Shown piece by piece: positions 1-10,233 of a stretch of DNA of 64,000 nt (position 1 is its first letter; each line of letters begins with the position of its first letter). Position numbers and translations under genes: made by a program. The DNA is from Sphingobacterium prati (GTDB lineage Bacteria; Bacteroidota; Bacteroidia; Sphingobacteriales; Sphingobacteriaceae): NCBI RefSeq assembly GCF_013167215.1, contig NZ_JABJWY010000035.1, positions 341,753-405,752 of the forward strand, given 5' to 3'. Below the pieces are notes generated by a model. It was given only the letters and a program-made list of their open reading frames with translations. It searched no databases and was not told the origin of the DNA.

Positions 1-1
1 C

Positions 2-1798
2 GGTATTTTCTTTGATAATACCTTTAAAACATATTTCGATTTTGCTGCTGAGGATCAAAGTAAGACCAGTTTCTGGTCTGAGGGTGGTGAATTGCAATAT
101 TATTATATTCATGGCCCCCATATTATTGATGTAATTCGAAGGTACCATACCTTAACCGGAACACATTATTTACCGCCATTATGGGCTATCGGGTACCATC
201 AATGCCGCTGGAGTTATTACCCCGAAGCGAATGTACGTAAGGTGGCCGAAGAATTCCGTAAAAGACAGATCCCATGTGATGCCATTTACCTGGACATTGA
301 CTATATGGACGGCTACCGCTGTTTTACCTGGAACAAGCAATATTTTCCAAATCCTAAGAAAATGATTGCCGACCTTGCCAATGAAGGCTTTAAGACGGTC
401 GTCATGATTGATCCGGGAATTAAGGTTGATGAAAACTACTGGGTATTTAGAGAAGGGAAGGAGAATAGATATTTCTGTCGGAGGGGAGATGACTATTTTA
501 TGGAAGGATTTGTTTGGCCTGGGCGTTGCCAATTTCCTGACTTTACAAATCCTGAAGTCCGGCAGTGGTGGGGGACTTTGTACCAGGGGCTAGTGGAGGA
601 CGGGGTTGCAGGCTTTTGGAATGATATGAATGAACCTGCAGTTTTTGGCCGTGGGACATTTCCGGATGATGTCAGGCATCAATATGACGGCCATCGCGGA
701 TCGCACAGAAAAGCACATAATGTATACGGAATGCAGATGGTGAGAGCTACCTATGATGGCTTAAAGAAATTGTATAAGAATAAAAGGCCATTTACCATTA
801 CACGAGCGGCTTATGCAGGCACACAACGTTATTCATCGGTTTGGACGGGAGATAATTTAGCCAGCTGGGAACATCTCAAATTAGGGACTTTACAGTTGCA
901 GCGCTTATCCACCTCAGGAATGTCTTTTTGCGGAACCGACATTGGTGGATTTACAGGGGAACCGGATGGTGAACTCTTTACACGATGGATGCAGTTTGGC
1001 GTTTTTTCGCCGTTTATGCGGGTGCACTCTGCAGGGGATACCCGCGACCGTGAACCATGGAGCTTCGGTGAAGATTGGGAAAAAATAAATAAAAAGTTTA
1101 TTGAGCTGCGTTATCAGCTTTTACCATATATCTATACCTGTTTTTGGGAACAGACCAAATACGGTTATCCCATCCTACGTCCGATTTCAATGGTTGAGCA
1201 ACATATTCCGACCAATTGGCAGCGGGAGGAGGAGTTCTGTTTTGGCGATAAAATATTGGTGTCGCCCGTGTTGCAACCTGGCCAGAAAAGCAAGATTGTC
1301 TATCTTCCTGCCGGAGATTGGTTTTATTATTTCAATAATGAGGTTTACATTGGGGGTAAGGAGCATACAATTGCAACACCTTTGGATGAAATGCCTGTGT
1401 TTATTCGTGGTGGATCCGTTATTCCAGAATATCCCGTCATGCAATACACTGGAGAAAAGAAAGTAGAGGAACTGCAATTAAATGTCTATTTTTCGGTAGG
1501 TGTGCACCGTTCTTATGTGTATTCTGATCACGGTGACACCTTCGCGTATGAGCAAGATATTTATTTAGAAAAATGCTTTACGGTGTCTGGATTAAAAGAT
1601 TCCCTGTCAATCAAACAGACCCGTGACGGGTTATTTACCGAGCGGTACGAAGAGTATAAACTGCAATTGATAGGACTACCGTTTACGGTAAAAAAAGTAA
1701 AAACAGATGGAATTGATACACTAGTACAACAGGATGAGGAGGGAAGATATTGGATTAATGTCGCACGTGAATTTGACAACATATTAATAGAGGGGTAA
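2..1798 (+). CDS. GH31 alpha-glucosidase, 5'-truncated by window edge
   Basis: Glycoside hydrolase family 31 enzyme that releases glucose from alpha-glucans or maltooligosaccharides. The reading frame is open from base 2 (GIFFDNTFKTYFDF is a typical GH31 stretch), so the start lies upstream of the window and the TTG at 92 is not the start. The nucleophile motif GFWNDMNEP is at 611-637, with its first Asp codon at 623-625. WTGDN near 842 is the expected acid/base region. A C-terminal beta-rich part follows. The stop is 2 bp before glgB, so it is probably the first visible gene of the glycogen operon and may trim or degrade the polymer made by GlgABC. Whether it is secreted cannot be judged because the N-terminus is missing. 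Confidence 0.93.
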   Translation, partial: GIFFDNTFKTYFDFAAEDQSKTSFWSEGGELQYYYIHGPHIIDVIRRYHTLTGTHYLPPLWAIGYHQCRWSYYPEANVRKVAEEFRKRQIPCDAIYLDIDYMDGYRCFTWNKQYFPNPKKMIADLANEGFKTVVMIDPGIKVDENYWVFREGKENRYFCRRGDDYFMEGFVWPGRCQFPDFTNPEVRQWWGTLYQGLVEDGVAGFWNDMNEPAVFGRGTFPDDVRHQYDGHRGSHRKAHNVYGMQMVRATYDGLKKLYKNKRPFTITRAAYAGTQRYSSVWTGDNLASWEHLKLGTLQLQRLSTSGMSFCGTDIGGFTGEPDGELFTRWMQFGVFSPFMRVHSAGDTRDREPWSFGEDWEKINKKFIELRYQLLPYIYTCFWEQTKYGYPILRPISMVEQHIPTNWQREEEFCFGDKILVSPVLQPGQKSKIVYLPAGDWFYYFNNEVYIGGKEHTIATPLDEMPVFIRGGSVIPEYPVMQYTGEKKVEELQLNVYFSVGVHRSYVYSDHGDTFAYEQDIYLEKCFTVSGLKDSLSIKQTRDGLFTERYEEYKLQLIGLPFTVKKVKTDGIDTLVQQDEEGRYWINVAREFDNILIEG

Positions 1799-1800
1799 AC

Positions 1801-3759
1801 ATGGCCTATAAAGTAATACCGCATAGTCTTTTTTCGGAATTTGATGTCGCACTGTTCCAGTCGGGCAGGCATTTCAAACTGTATGAAAAATTTGGTTCGC
1901 ATGAACTTGAAGTAGAGGGTGAAAGAGGCGTTTATTTTGCGGTTTGGGCCCCAAATGCAAAATCCGTTTCCGTAGCCGGAAACTTCAATTTTTGGGATAA
2001 GGGAAGTCATCCCTTAAATGTCCGTTGGGATACCAGTGGCATCTGGGAAGGATTTATTCCCGGAATAGCCAATGGCGAAACCTATAAATATTGTATTCAA
2101 ACTGCCGGAGGAGAAGAGCTGGAAAAAGGTGACCCATTCGCATTCAAATGGGAAGTAGCACCTAAAACCGCGTCCATTGTCCATTCGACCTGGTATGAAT
2201 GGAATGATAGCAACTGGATGAAGGAGCGTATCGTGAAAAATAGGCTTGATCAACCCTGGTCAGTCTACGAACTTCATTTGGGTTCGTGGGTGAGGGATCC
2301 CGAGAGTCCGGATACGCTATTAAACTATCGGGAGATTGCGGTGCAGCTCGTTGCTTACGTTAAGGAAATGAATTTCACGCATGTGGAATTTATGCCGGTG
2401 ATGGAGCACCCCTATTATCCTTCCTGGGGCTACCAGATCACGGGTTATTTTGCCGCAAGCTCACGGTATGGCTCTGCACAGGATCTTATGTTTTTGATCG
2501 AAGAATTACATGCTGCGGGCATTGGTGTGCTGCTAGATTGGGTGCCTTCACATTTTCCGGGGGATGCCCACGGGCTCTTTCGTTTTGATGGGACCAGTCT
2601 CTATGAGCATGAAGATCCCCGGAAAGGTTTTCATCCCGATTGGCAATCCTATATTTTCAATTATGGACGTAATGAGGTGCGCTCATTTCTGATCAGCAAT
2701 GCCTTCTATTGGTTGGATCGTTTTCATATTGATGGACTTCGTGTAGATGCTGTGGCTTCAATGCTATACCTTGATTATAGTCGAAATGCTGGTGAGTGGA
2801 TACCTAACGAATTTGGTGGTAATGAGAACCTCGAGGCCGTACAATTTCTAAAAGAATTTAACGAGGCAGTTTATGCTCATTTTCCGGATGTGCAGACGAT
2901 CGCTGAAGAATCGACTTCTTGGCCCGGGGTGAGTAAACCGACCTACACGGGAGGTTTGGGTTTTGGAATGAAGTGGATGATGGGATGGATGCACGATACC
3001 TTGGATTACTTTAAGGAGGACCCGATCAATAGAAAATACCATCACGATCGAATTACTTTTGCCACGGTATATGCTTTTCATGAGAATTTCATGCTCCCTT
3101 TATCACACGATGAAGTCGTTTATGGTAAGCAACCTCTGATCTACAAAATGCCGGGCGATGAGTGGCATAAATTTGCTAATCTCAGAGCATTATACCTGTT
3201 TATGTATACTTTCTCAGGAACTAAATTGCTGTTTATGGGGGGAGAGTTTGGGCAAACTTCGGAATGGAATGTGAATCAGTCTCTTGATTGGCATCTGTTG
3301 GAATATAGGCCGCATCAGGGGATAAAAAGATTTGTGGCAGACTTAAATGCTACTTATCAGCAACAGCCTAGTCTCTTTCAAAAGGCTTTCGATGCTACAG
3401 GATTTGAATGGATAGACGCTGGCGACCGTGAAAATTCGATTTTAGTTTATTGGCGTAAAGCATTTGATTCTTGGGATGATACTGTTATTGTGATTAACCT
3501 GACACCTATTGTCCGTGAACATTTTCGTATTGGACTACCTTATGCCGGTGAATGGGAAGTAGTATTGAGTTCGGATGATCTCCATTATTTCGGTTCAGGA
3601 GTCTGTAGCCAACATGTATCAAGTGAGCATTTGCACTGGATGAATCAGGTACAGTCCGCTCAGTTGCACCTTCCACCTCTTGGTGGCTATATTCTCAAAC
3701 GCAAGAAGGACTTGAAAGAGACTCCTGCCGTAAAGCGCGCAGAACGCGTTCCCGTGTGA
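1801..3759 (+). CDS. glgB: 1,4-alpha-glucan branching enzyme GlgB
   Basis: Forms alpha-1,6 branches in glycogen (GH13, cytoplasmic). The 652-aa protein begins with a CBM48-type module (VYFAVWAPNAKSVSVAGNFN, residues about 40-60), followed by a (beta/alpha)8 barrel. Catalytic motifs are visible: GLRVDAVASML holds the Asp nucleophile, TIAEESTSWP the Glu acid/base, and LPLSHDEVV the third acidic residue. Length fits the family (roughly 630-730 aa). The ATG is 2 bp after the GH31 stop and 66 bp before glgA, so the genes are very probably cotranscribed. Confidence 0.97.
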   Translation: MAYKVIPHSLFSEFDVALFQSGRHFKLYEKFGSHELEVEGERGVYFAVWAPNAKSVSVAGNFNFWDKGSHPLNVRWDTSGIWEGFIPGIANGETYKYCIQTAGGEELEKGDPFAFKWEVAPKTASIVHSTWYEWNDSNWMKERIVKNRLDQPWSVYELHLGSWVRDPESPDTLLNYREIAVQLVAYVKEMNFTHVEFMPVMEHPYYPSWGYQITGYFAASSRYGSAQDLMFLIEELHAAGIGVLLDWVPSHFPGDAHGLFRFDGTSLYEHEDPRKGFHPDWQSYIFNYGRNEVRSFLISNAFYWLDRFHIDGLRVDAVASMLYLDYSRNAGEWIPNEFGGNENLEAVQFLKEFNEAVYAHFPDVQTIAEESTSWPGVSKPTYTGGLGFGMKWMMGWMHDTLDYFKEDPINRKYHHDRITFATVYAFHENFMLPLSHDEVVYGKQPLIYKMPGDEWHKFANLRALYLFMYTFSGTKLLFMGGEFGQTSEWNVNQSLDWHLLEYRPHQGIKRFVADLNATYQQQPSLFQKAFDATGFEWIDAGDRENSILVYWRKAFDSWDDTVIVINLTPIVREHFRIGLPYAGEWEVVLSSDDLHYFGSGVCSQHVSSEHLHWMNQVQSAQLHLPPLGGYILKRKKDLKETPAVKRAERVPV

Positions 3760-3825
3760 GGGGATGCAGAAAATAAATTTAATAGGATAAGTTCCATCTG
3801 AGGGATGGAGGAAAAATATGTAGCG

Positions 3826-5238
3826 ATGAAAGTATTTCATTTAAGTGTTGAATGTTACCCAATAGCCAAGGTTGGTGGTCTAGCGGACGTTGTTGGTGCA
3901 TTGCCCAAGTATCAAACTAAACTTGGGGTGAATGCAGCCGTAATTATGCCTTGGTATGATCGCCCATTTGTTAAGGAGCATTCCTTTGATATAATTCATG
4001 AGGGGACTTTTTATCAGGGATCCGAATTATTGAACTATAGTGTTTTTCGAGAAAAGGATAATACACTTGGGTTTGAACTTTATTTGATTAAAATACCGAA
4101 TAAATTGGACCGCCAAGAGGTTTATTGTTATCCAGATGAGGGAGAGCAATTTATTGCTTTTCAGCATGCTATATTAAACTGGTTTAAGGCAAAAGCTATT
4201 GTACCGGACATTGTGCATTGCCATGATCATCATGTCGGATTAATGCCTTTTCTGATGAAATATAGCAATGATTATAATTTCCTGGCCGATGTAAAGACTG
4301 TGGCAACGGTACACAATGGCCAATACCAGGGATGGACTCATTGGAGCAAGGCGATTTTGCTGCCCGGTTTTGACAGCTGGAAATGGGGGCTTTTGGACTG
4401 GGATGGTCTGATCAATCCCCTTGCTGCATTAATCAAATGCTGTGATGCCTATACGACTGTTTCGGAGGGATATCTTGAAGAGCTTTATGTGAATGCAAAT
4501 GGCTTACAGCAGCTGTTTTATGATGAGCGCCATAAGTCGGTCGGTATTGTCAATGGAATTGATTGGGATATCTGGAGCCCAGCTAAAGATTATACCTTGA
4601 TTGAAAATTATGATATGGCTTCGGCGTTTGCCGGTAAACTTAAAAATAAGCAGGCATTGGCTCAGCAGTATAATATTGATCCGAAGCTTCCATTATTGGT
4701 TTTTATAGGACGTTTTGCAATGGAAAAGGGCGCGGATTTGTTGCCTGATATAATTTTGGATTTGACTGAAAATTTTCCGGACAGATTAAGTATATTTATA
4801 CTGGGCGCTGGGGATCCAGCGATTCAATCACGGGTAAAAACACTTGTGGATGAAAAGATAGAAAATTTTGATGTGTTCTTTGGTTATGATGAAAATCTTG
4901 CGCACTGGCTTTATGCAAGTGCAGACTTTCTTTTGATGCCTTCACGGGTTGAACCCTGTGGACTCAATCAGCTTTACGCCATGAAATATGGGACCTTGCC
5001 GATTGTACACCGTGTAGGTGGTCTAAAAGATACGGTCATTGATTTGGAAAGCGATGGATATGGTGTTGGTTTTGATGCGCTCGAAACAACAGAAATTAGA
5101 ACAGCGATTATCCGGGCTGTTAAATATTATGAAAATAGGCCTGAATTTGAGGGCAACCAGCGCAAAATAATGAGTTTGGATTTTTCCTGGGATAAATCCG
5201 CAGCGAAATACATAAGTCTATATAACCAATTAATTTAA
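3826..5238 (+). CDS. glgA: glycogen synthase GlgA
   Basis: GT5 family enzyme that transfers glucose from ADP-glucose to the growing alpha-1,4 chain. The N-terminal motif KVGGLADVVGALP is the ADP-glucose binding KxGGL motif, and the C-terminal EPCGLNQLYAMKYG is the conserved acidic site. An in-frame ATG at 3805 would add MEEKYVA. I chose 3826 because it gives the usual family start MKVFHLSVE and lies 14 bp after a GGAGG. The length of 470 aa is normal. glgC starts 6 bp downstream, giving the order GH31-glgB-glgA-glgC. Confidence 0.96.
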   Translation: MKVFHLSVECYPIAKVGGLADVVGALPKYQTKLGVNAAVIMPWYDRPFVKEHSFDIIHEGTFYQGSELLNYSVFREKDNTLGFELYLIKIPNKLDRQEVYCYPDEGEQFIAFQHAILNWFKAKAIVPDIVHCHDHHVGLMPFLMKYSNDYNFLADVKTVATVHNGQYQGWTHWSKAILLPGFDSWKWGLLDWDGLINPLAALIKCCDAYTTVSEGYLEELYVNANGLQQLFYDERHKSVGIVNGIDWDIWSPAKDYTLIENYDMASAFAGKLKNKQALAQQYNIDPKLPLLVFIGRFAMEKGADLLPDIILDLTENFPDRLSIFILGAGDPAIQSRVKTLVDEKIENFDVFFGYDENLAHWLYASADFLLMPSRVEPCGLNQLYAMKYGTLPIVHRVGGLKDTVIDLESDGYGVGFDALETTEIRTAIIRAVKYYENRPEFEGNQRKIMSLDFSWDKSAAKYISLYNQLI

Positions 5239-5244
5239 TTTGAT

Positions 5245-6528
5245 ATGTCACATCACAATGTAGTAGCTATCGTCTTGGGCGGAGGAAGGGGATCGCGTCT
5301 GTATCCGTTGACCGACCAACGGTCTAAACCAGCTGTTCCTATTGCAGGAAAATACCGCTTGGTTGATATCCCCATCTCGAATTGTCTCAATTCGGGATTC
5401 AATAAGATTTTTGTGTTGACACAGTTCAATTCGTCCTCGTTGAACTCGCATATTAAGAATACGTACAACTTTAGTATTTTTAGTAAGGGTTTTGTCGACA
5501 TTTTAGCAGCCGAACAGACTAATGATGGTGACAAATGGTTTGAAGGCACAGCAGATGCCGTACGCAGATCGTTCCGGAAGTTGGCAAGCATAGATTATGA
5601 CTACGTCTTAATTTTGTCGGGGGATCAGCTTTACCAGATGGATTTTGATGCGCTGGTGGATTTTCACGTACAAAATGAAGGTGATTTGACGATTGCGACC
5701 ATTCCTGTCAATGGTAAAGATGCAACAGGTTTTGGAATCCTCAAATCTGATGAGCATAACCATATAACCTCTTTCATAGAGAAACCCAACCGGGAGCAGC
5801 TGGCAGACTGGGGTTCGGAGGTGAATGATCATTTGAAGGCGGAGGGACGCGAATACTTGGCATCTATGGGTATTTATGTATTCAGTAAAGGTGTGCTGAA
5901 GCAGCTGCTGGAAGAAAACAGTGGAATGGATTTCGGTAAGGAGATTATTCCGGATGCGATCGAAAATATTAAAGTACTCAGTTACCAGTATGAGGGTTAT
6001 TGGACAGATATCGGAACGATAGGATCATTTTACGAGGCCAATATTGGACTGACCGATAATATCCCAGCCTTTAATCTATTTGATAAAAATACAGTTTTTA
6101 CTCGGCCGCGGATGCTACCACCATCTAAGATTTCGGGGACAACCCTGCTTAACTCCGTTATTTCCGATGGATGTATTATCCATGCGGATAAGGTTGACCG
6201 CTCAGTGATCGGTGTACGCTCACGTATTGGCATTGGGTCTGTAGTAAGGGGAACCTATATGATGGGTTCGGACTATTATGAAGATTTTTCCGATATGGAC
6301 GAAGCTAAAAGGAAAAATATGCCTATTGTGGGAGTAGGAGAACGTTGCTATATCGAAAATGCCATTTTGGACAAGAACTGTCGCATCGGAAATGATGTAC
6401 GTATCAATGGTGGCCCACATTTATTGAATGCTAATCATCAGACTTACACCGTCTGTGATGGCATTGTCGTTATCAAGAAAAATGCCGTTATCCCGAGTGG
6501 TACCACCATCGGGTTGACAACAGTATAA
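5245..6528 (+). CDS. glgC: glucose-1-phosphate adenylyltransferase GlgC
   Basis: Makes ADP-glucose from ATP and glucose-1-phosphate, the committed step of glycogen synthesis. The N-terminal nucleotidyltransferase signature GGGRGSRLYPLTDQRSKPAV is at residues about 12-31. FIEKPN, the sugar-phosphate binding region, follows, and the C-terminal third is a left-handed beta-helix with IGVRSRIGIGSVV-type hexapeptide repeats. The 427-aa length is typical. It is the last gene of the glycogen cluster, and no glgP or glgX lies in the window. A 58-bp AT-rich gap follows before an unrelated lipoprotein. Confidence 0.96.
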   Translation: MSHHNVVAIVLGGGRGSRLYPLTDQRSKPAVPIAGKYRLVDIPISNCLNSGFNKIFVLTQFNSSSLNSHIKNTYNFSIFSKGFVDILAAEQTNDGDKWFEGTADAVRRSFRKLASIDYDYVLILSGDQLYQMDFDALVDFHVQNEGDLTIATIPVNGKDATGFGILKSDEHNHITSFIEKPNREQLADWGSEVNDHLKAEGREYLASMGIYVFSKGVLKQLLEENSGMDFGKEIIPDAIENIKVLSYQYEGYWTDIGTIGSFYEANIGLTDNIPAFNLFDKNTVFTRPRMLPPSKISGTTLLNSVISDGCIIHADKVDRSVIGVRSRIGIGSVVRGTYMMGSDYYEDFSDMDEAKRKNMPIVGVGERCYIENAILDKNCRIGNDVRINGGPHLLNANHQTYTVCDGIVVIKKNAVIPSGTTIGLTTV

Positions 6529-6586
6529 ATTTATTAAACAAGGGAGATAATATATTGTTATAATTGCATGTTATTGTAATAAAAAA

Positions 6587-7348
6587 ATGCAGTTAAAACA
6601 GATTATCTCCTTTCTTTTTGTGTTAATCGCACTTGCCGGCTGCGATACCTCCCTGATGGTACAGAGTACCGGTGTATTGCGGGATGCATCGCGAAAATTT
6701 GAACTCCATAACGGTGACCGTCGTATTATTTATATTCCGATGCGGCATTTAGGTACGCGTGTATATTATGATCAGATACAGGCTATGGTAGATTCTCTTC
6801 AAAAATCAGGATATGTCGTTTTTTATGAAAGTATCGCTTACCAGGTGGATAGCGCAGCGCAACGTGACCTGTATGACCGCAAGTTTAGAAAATTGACTGG
6901 CAACCGTCTGGGGTTGCAACAATGTATTGAAATTCCCGGCGATACCTCCCGCGTATTGAGAGCCCCTCTGTATCGTAAGCTGGGACAGCGTATTATCAGT
7001 CAGCCGGATTATTCTTTTTTCCTGGTTAACTATGAAACGGCTGTCAATGCTGATATCCCTAAAAACAAATTATTGGATGATTTTGAATATCGTTATGGTA
7101 CAATACAGCTGGACGCCTGCGATTATGATACCCCGCTAAATGAACCGTATAACTGTAAACCGATAAAAGCAGCTCTCAAGAATAAGTTTGACAAAGAATT
7201 TGTTATGCAACAAAGAGAAGAAAATCTAGCCTCATTGGTGGCTGATGCTCCACAGCAGAAAATTTTAATTTTATTTGGTACATCCCATTTTAAAGGCTTT
7301 TTGCGTAATTTGCAGGCCAGAGATCCCCGTTGGATAAAGATAAAATAA
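6587..7348 (+). CDS. lipoprotein resembling TraB/GumN family
   Basis: A predicted lipoprotein of 253 aa. The signal peptide ends in the lipobox LAGC with Cys at about residue 19. RRIIYIPMRHLGTRVYYDQ followed by VVFYESIAY, and a C-terminal ILILFGTSHFKGF, resemble the TraB/PrgY/GumN pattern (conserved His, Glu, and a C-terminal GxxH). That family is thought to be peptidase-like, but its substrates are largely unknown. The next gene starts 1 bp after the stop, so the two are probably cotranscribed. The family assignment comes from pattern recognition only. Confidence 0.6.
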   Translation: MQLKQIISFLFVLIALAGCDTSLMVQSTGVLRDASRKFELHNGDRRIIYIPMRHLGTRVYYDQIQAMVDSLQKSGYVVFYESIAYQVDSAAQRDLYDRKFRKLTGNRLGLQQCIEIPGDTSRVLRAPLYRKLGQRIISQPDYSFFLVNYETAVNADIPKNKLLDDFEYRYGTIQLDACDYDTPLNEPYNCKPIKAALKNKFDKEFVMQQREENLASLVADAPQQKILILFGTSHFKGFLRNLQARDPRWIKIK

Positions 7349-7349
7349 T

Positions 7350-8138
7350 ATGTTAGGAAAGATTTTTATTGTACTGCTCATCCCAATAACCATTTACGTT
7401 GTTTATTACCTATTAAATCGCACGGCTAAAAATAATAAAGCGATTAAACGTGTCTTAAGTAATGAGGGGAAGGATATTTTGGAGCAGGAGGTAGACTACT
7501 ACCGCCGTCTTTCGGCCCAGGATAAACAGGAGTTTGAAACACGTTGCCTAGCGTTTTTGGATACGGTCAAAATAGAAGGTGTGGGGGTGACTGTGGAGTT
7601 AAAAGATTATATGTTAATTGCTGCAAGTGCAATTATTCCCATATTTGTATTTAAGAATTGGACCTATCCAAACTTAACCAACATTATGGTCTACCCATCC
7701 CATTTTAATGCAGATTATCAGTTTGAAGGACATGGAGACCGAAATATCATGGGAATGGTGGGCGAAGGTGCCATGAATGGACAGATGATTTTATCTAAAT
7801 CAGCTTTGGAGTATGGTTTTAAAAATGCAAATGATGGGCAGAATACAGCAATCCATGAATTTGTGCATCTCATCGATAAAATAGATGGGACTGTAGACGG
7901 TCTGCCAACTTATTTATTGGATAAGACCGCCGTAATCCCTTTTATGAATTTAATACGGGAAGAAATTAACAAGATAAAAACACATCAATCCGATATAGAC
8001 ATTTACGGCATGACCAATCCCGGAGAGTTTTTTGCGGTTGCGTCCGAATACTTTTTCGAGAATCCAGCAAAATTCCAAAAGAACCATCCGGCGCTTTATG
8101 CGAAACTTTCTGCAATTTTTGAACAAAGTTCAGTGTAG
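7350..8138 (+). CDS. mtfA: M90-family zinc peptidase, MtfA-like
   Basis: A 262-aa protein with one N-terminal membrane segment (residues about 5-22) and the zinc-peptidase motif AIHEFVHLID (HExxH) near residue 172. The C-terminal NPGEFFAVASEYFF matches the conserved region of MtfA/YeeI proteins. In E. coli MtfA binds the repressor Mlc and affects glucose transport. No Mlc gene is visible here, so the role in this organism is open. It starts 1 bp after the upstream lipoprotein and is followed by a strong intrinsic terminator. Confidence 0.85.
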   Translation: MLGKIFIVLLIPITIYVVYYLLNRTAKNNKAIKRVLSNEGKDILEQEVDYYRRLSAQDKQEFETRCLAFLDTVKIEGVGVTVELKDYMLIAASAIIPIFVFKNWTYPNLTNIMVYPSHFNADYQFEGHGDRNIMGMVGEGAMNGQMILSKSALEYGFKNANDGQNTAIHEFVHLIDKIDGTVDGLPTYLLDKTAVIPFMNLIREEINKIKTHQSDIDIYGMTNPGEFFAVASEYFFENPAKFQKNHPALYAKLSAIFEQSSV

Positions 8139-8161
8139 ATACATGAAATTTTAGTATTTTT

Positions 8162-8190
8162 AAAGCAAACAGAAAATGTTTGCTTTTTTT
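8162..8190 (+). terminator. intrinsic terminator after mtfA
   Basis: AGCAAAC (8164-8170) pairs with GTTTGCT (8178-8184) around a 7-nt loop and runs into seven Ts. It ends the lipoprotein-mtfA transcript. It also overlaps an upstream in-frame TTG (8180) of the next gene, which argues against that start. Confidence 0.88.
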
Positions 8191-8206
8191 GTTAATTATA
8201 ACTGTT

Positions 8207-9988
8207 ATGCCTAAAACTACTATTTATTCTACCATTGCACTTGCATGCCTATTATTTTGCGGCAATAATGAGATTTTTTCCCAGGGGCGTTATGCCGTAG
8301 GAACAACTTTTAGTGAAATGCCGGATCCGACAAAGGATATACGCTCGGATTGGTCAAATGTTAAACCGGGTTTACATGCTTCGTTTGTGACCATCGATAA
8401 GCGTTTTCCAAAATCTTTAAACCCGAACATTGCCATCCAGCCTAACATGGCGGTAGATGCATGGAAAGGGGAGCGGGTGTCTGCACAAATACTCTTGTGG
8501 ACAAACGCAGCTGCTGAAAATGTCGTTGTTTCGACTGAGGAATTAAAATCAACTGCCGGGGAAACCATTCCTGCAGATGTTATACAAGCGCGATTTGTTC
8601 GTTATGTGATGACAGATGAATTTGCGGAAGGATGTGGTTACCGCAAGCCTGAAGACTTTAAGGCTGCCCTATCCCCGGATATGCTGGATGATTTAAAAAG
8701 TTATAACCTCGAATCCAAGACCGTGCGCCCCGTTTGGATTACGGTAAAGGTCCCGGAAGGAGCAGCTGCCGGTCACTATAAAACAACAATTGCTGTTAAA
8801 CAAAATGGACAGGTACAGCAAAGGTTGGCTCTGACTCTTAATGTTCAGGATCATGTGTTACCGCCCGCCTCGCAGTGGACCTTTCATTTGGACCAATGGC
8901 AACATCCATCGGCTGTAGCACGTGTTAATAATGTTAAAATGTGGAGTGAAGAGCATTTTGAAGCTTTAAAGCCGACGATGAAACAGCTGGCTGCAGTGGG
9001 ACAGAAAGTAATTACAGCGACCCTTAACAAGGATGCATGGAATGTACAAACCTATGATCCCTATGCAGATATGATCAGCTGGAAGAAAAATAAGGATGGC
9101 TCATGGAGTTACAATTATGCGGTATTTGACAAATGGGTGCAGTTTATGATGGATTTGGGAATTAATAAACAGATCAATTGTTATTCCCTATTACCATGGA
9201 ATAACGAAGTTCATTATTTTGATGAAGTCAAAAATGAACTAGTCAATGTAGTTGCAAAACCTGGAACATCGGTATTTGAGGAACTTTGGACACCATTCTT
9301 AAAGGATTTTAGTAAACATCTCAGCGCTAAAGGTTGGTTAAAGATTACGAATATCGCCATGGATGAAAGGCCGCGGGAGCAGATGGATCCAGCGGTAGCA
9401 CTTTTGGAACGTGTGGCTCCTGAGTTTGGGATTGCTTTCGCGGATAACCATAAAAGCTACCAGCGCTACCAAAAAAGTACGGATATCAGCGTTGCTGTAG
9501 GAGATCCTTTCGATCATAATGATCTGATTGAGCGACGCAAGAAGGGCTTTATTACTACATTCTATGTTTGCTGTTCGGATGAATTTCCAAATCAATTTAC
9601 GTTTTCTGATCCAGCAGAATCTACCTATATGGGCTGGTATGCACTAGCAGCAGGTTTTGATGGCGCATTGCGTTGGGCCTTTAATTCTTGGGTTGCCGAT
9701 CCATTACGGGATTCAAGATTCCGGACCTGGCCAGCAGGAGATACTTATATTGTTTATCCGCAAGGTCGTAGTTCCATTCGCTACGAACGTATGTTGGAAG
9801 GTATTCAAGATTATACCAAAGTAAGTATTCTGAAAGAAAAACTGGAGAAATCCAATGATGAAAGAAATTTGACAACGTTGAATGCTAAACTTGCCAAACT
9901 GAAAAAATCAAGACGCTATGCAGCTTGGAATGATGATCTTAATGACGCAAAAGCATTTGTAAACGAATTGTCCAACAAAATCAAGTAA
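8207..9988 (+). CDS. secreted DUF4091 glycoside hydrolase-like protein
   Basis: A 593-aa exported protein. Starting at ATG 8207 gives a good signal peptide (MPKTTIYSTIALACLLFCG...); the TTG at 8180 lies inside the preceding terminator hairpin. The N-terminal half is beta-sandwich-like (GHYKTTIAVKQNGQVQQRL). The C-terminal half holds the DUF4091 pattern ADNHKSYQRY, YMGWYALAAGFDGALRWAFN and GDTYIVYPQGR...IRYERMLEGI, characteristic of putative polysaccharide-acting proteins in Bacteroidota. The substrate is unknown. It stands alone between two terminators, without a neighbouring SusCD pair. Confidence 0.8.
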   Translation: MPKTTIYSTIALACLLFCGNNEIFSQGRYAVGTTFSEMPDPTKDIRSDWSNVKPGLHASFVTIDKRFPKSLNPNIAIQPNMAVDAWKGERVSAQILLWTNAAAENVVVSTEELKSTAGETIPADVIQARFVRYVMTDEFAEGCGYRKPEDFKAALSPDMLDDLKSYNLESKTVRPVWITVKVPEGAAAGHYKTTIAVKQNGQVQQRLALTLNVQDHVLPPASQWTFHLDQWQHPSAVARVNNVKMWSEEHFEALKPTMKQLAAVGQKVITATLNKDAWNVQTYDPYADMISWKKNKDGSWSYNYAVFDKWVQFMMDLGINKQINCYSLLPWNNEVHYFDEVKNELVNVVAKPGTSVFEELWTPFLKDFSKHLSAKGWLKITNIAMDERPREQMDPAVALLERVAPEFGIAFADNHKSYQRYQKSTDISVAVGDPFDHNDLIERRKKGFITTFYVCCSDEFPNQFTFSDPAESTYMGWYALAAGFDGALRWAFNSWVADPLRDSRFRTWPAGDTYIVYPQGRSSIRYERMLEGIQDYTKVSILKEKLEKSNDERNLTTLNAKLAKLKKSRRYAAWNDDLNDAKAFVNELSNKIK

Positions 9989-10008
9989 GAAAAAATAATG
10001 GATTTGAA

Positions 10009-10052
10009 AAAGACCGGCTGCTCACCAAAAGAATCAGCCGGTCTTTGTTTTA
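10009..10052 (+). terminator. intrinsic terminator after DUF4091 gene
   Basis: A 12-bp perfect stem AAAGACCGGCTG (10009-10020) with CAGCCGGTCTTT (10035-10046), a 14-nt loop and a following T-rich tail. It lies 20 bp after the stop codon. Confidence 0.9.
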
Positions 10053-10233
10053 TAAAGTTATTTCTCTGTACAATCCATCTCAATTTAGGCGGCTGTTTCA
10101 AAAGTTTGGCATTTATCTTTTTTGTGCAATGCTGAATACCCAAAACCATTGTTTCCCAATATTGTTGTTATAAGGAAGCGATCTCGTAATAAATACATCA
10201 TCGCGTTATTAAATCTTAAATCATCATATAGGT

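Noticed and set aside
92..1798. TTG at 92 as the start of the GH31 gene
   Set aside because: The frame is open and GH31-like back to base 2, so the gene simply begins outside the window.
8180..8206. TTG start at 8180 for the DUF4091 gene
   Set aside because: It lies inside the intrinsic terminator hairpin of the upstream operon; ATG 8207 gives a proper signal peptide.
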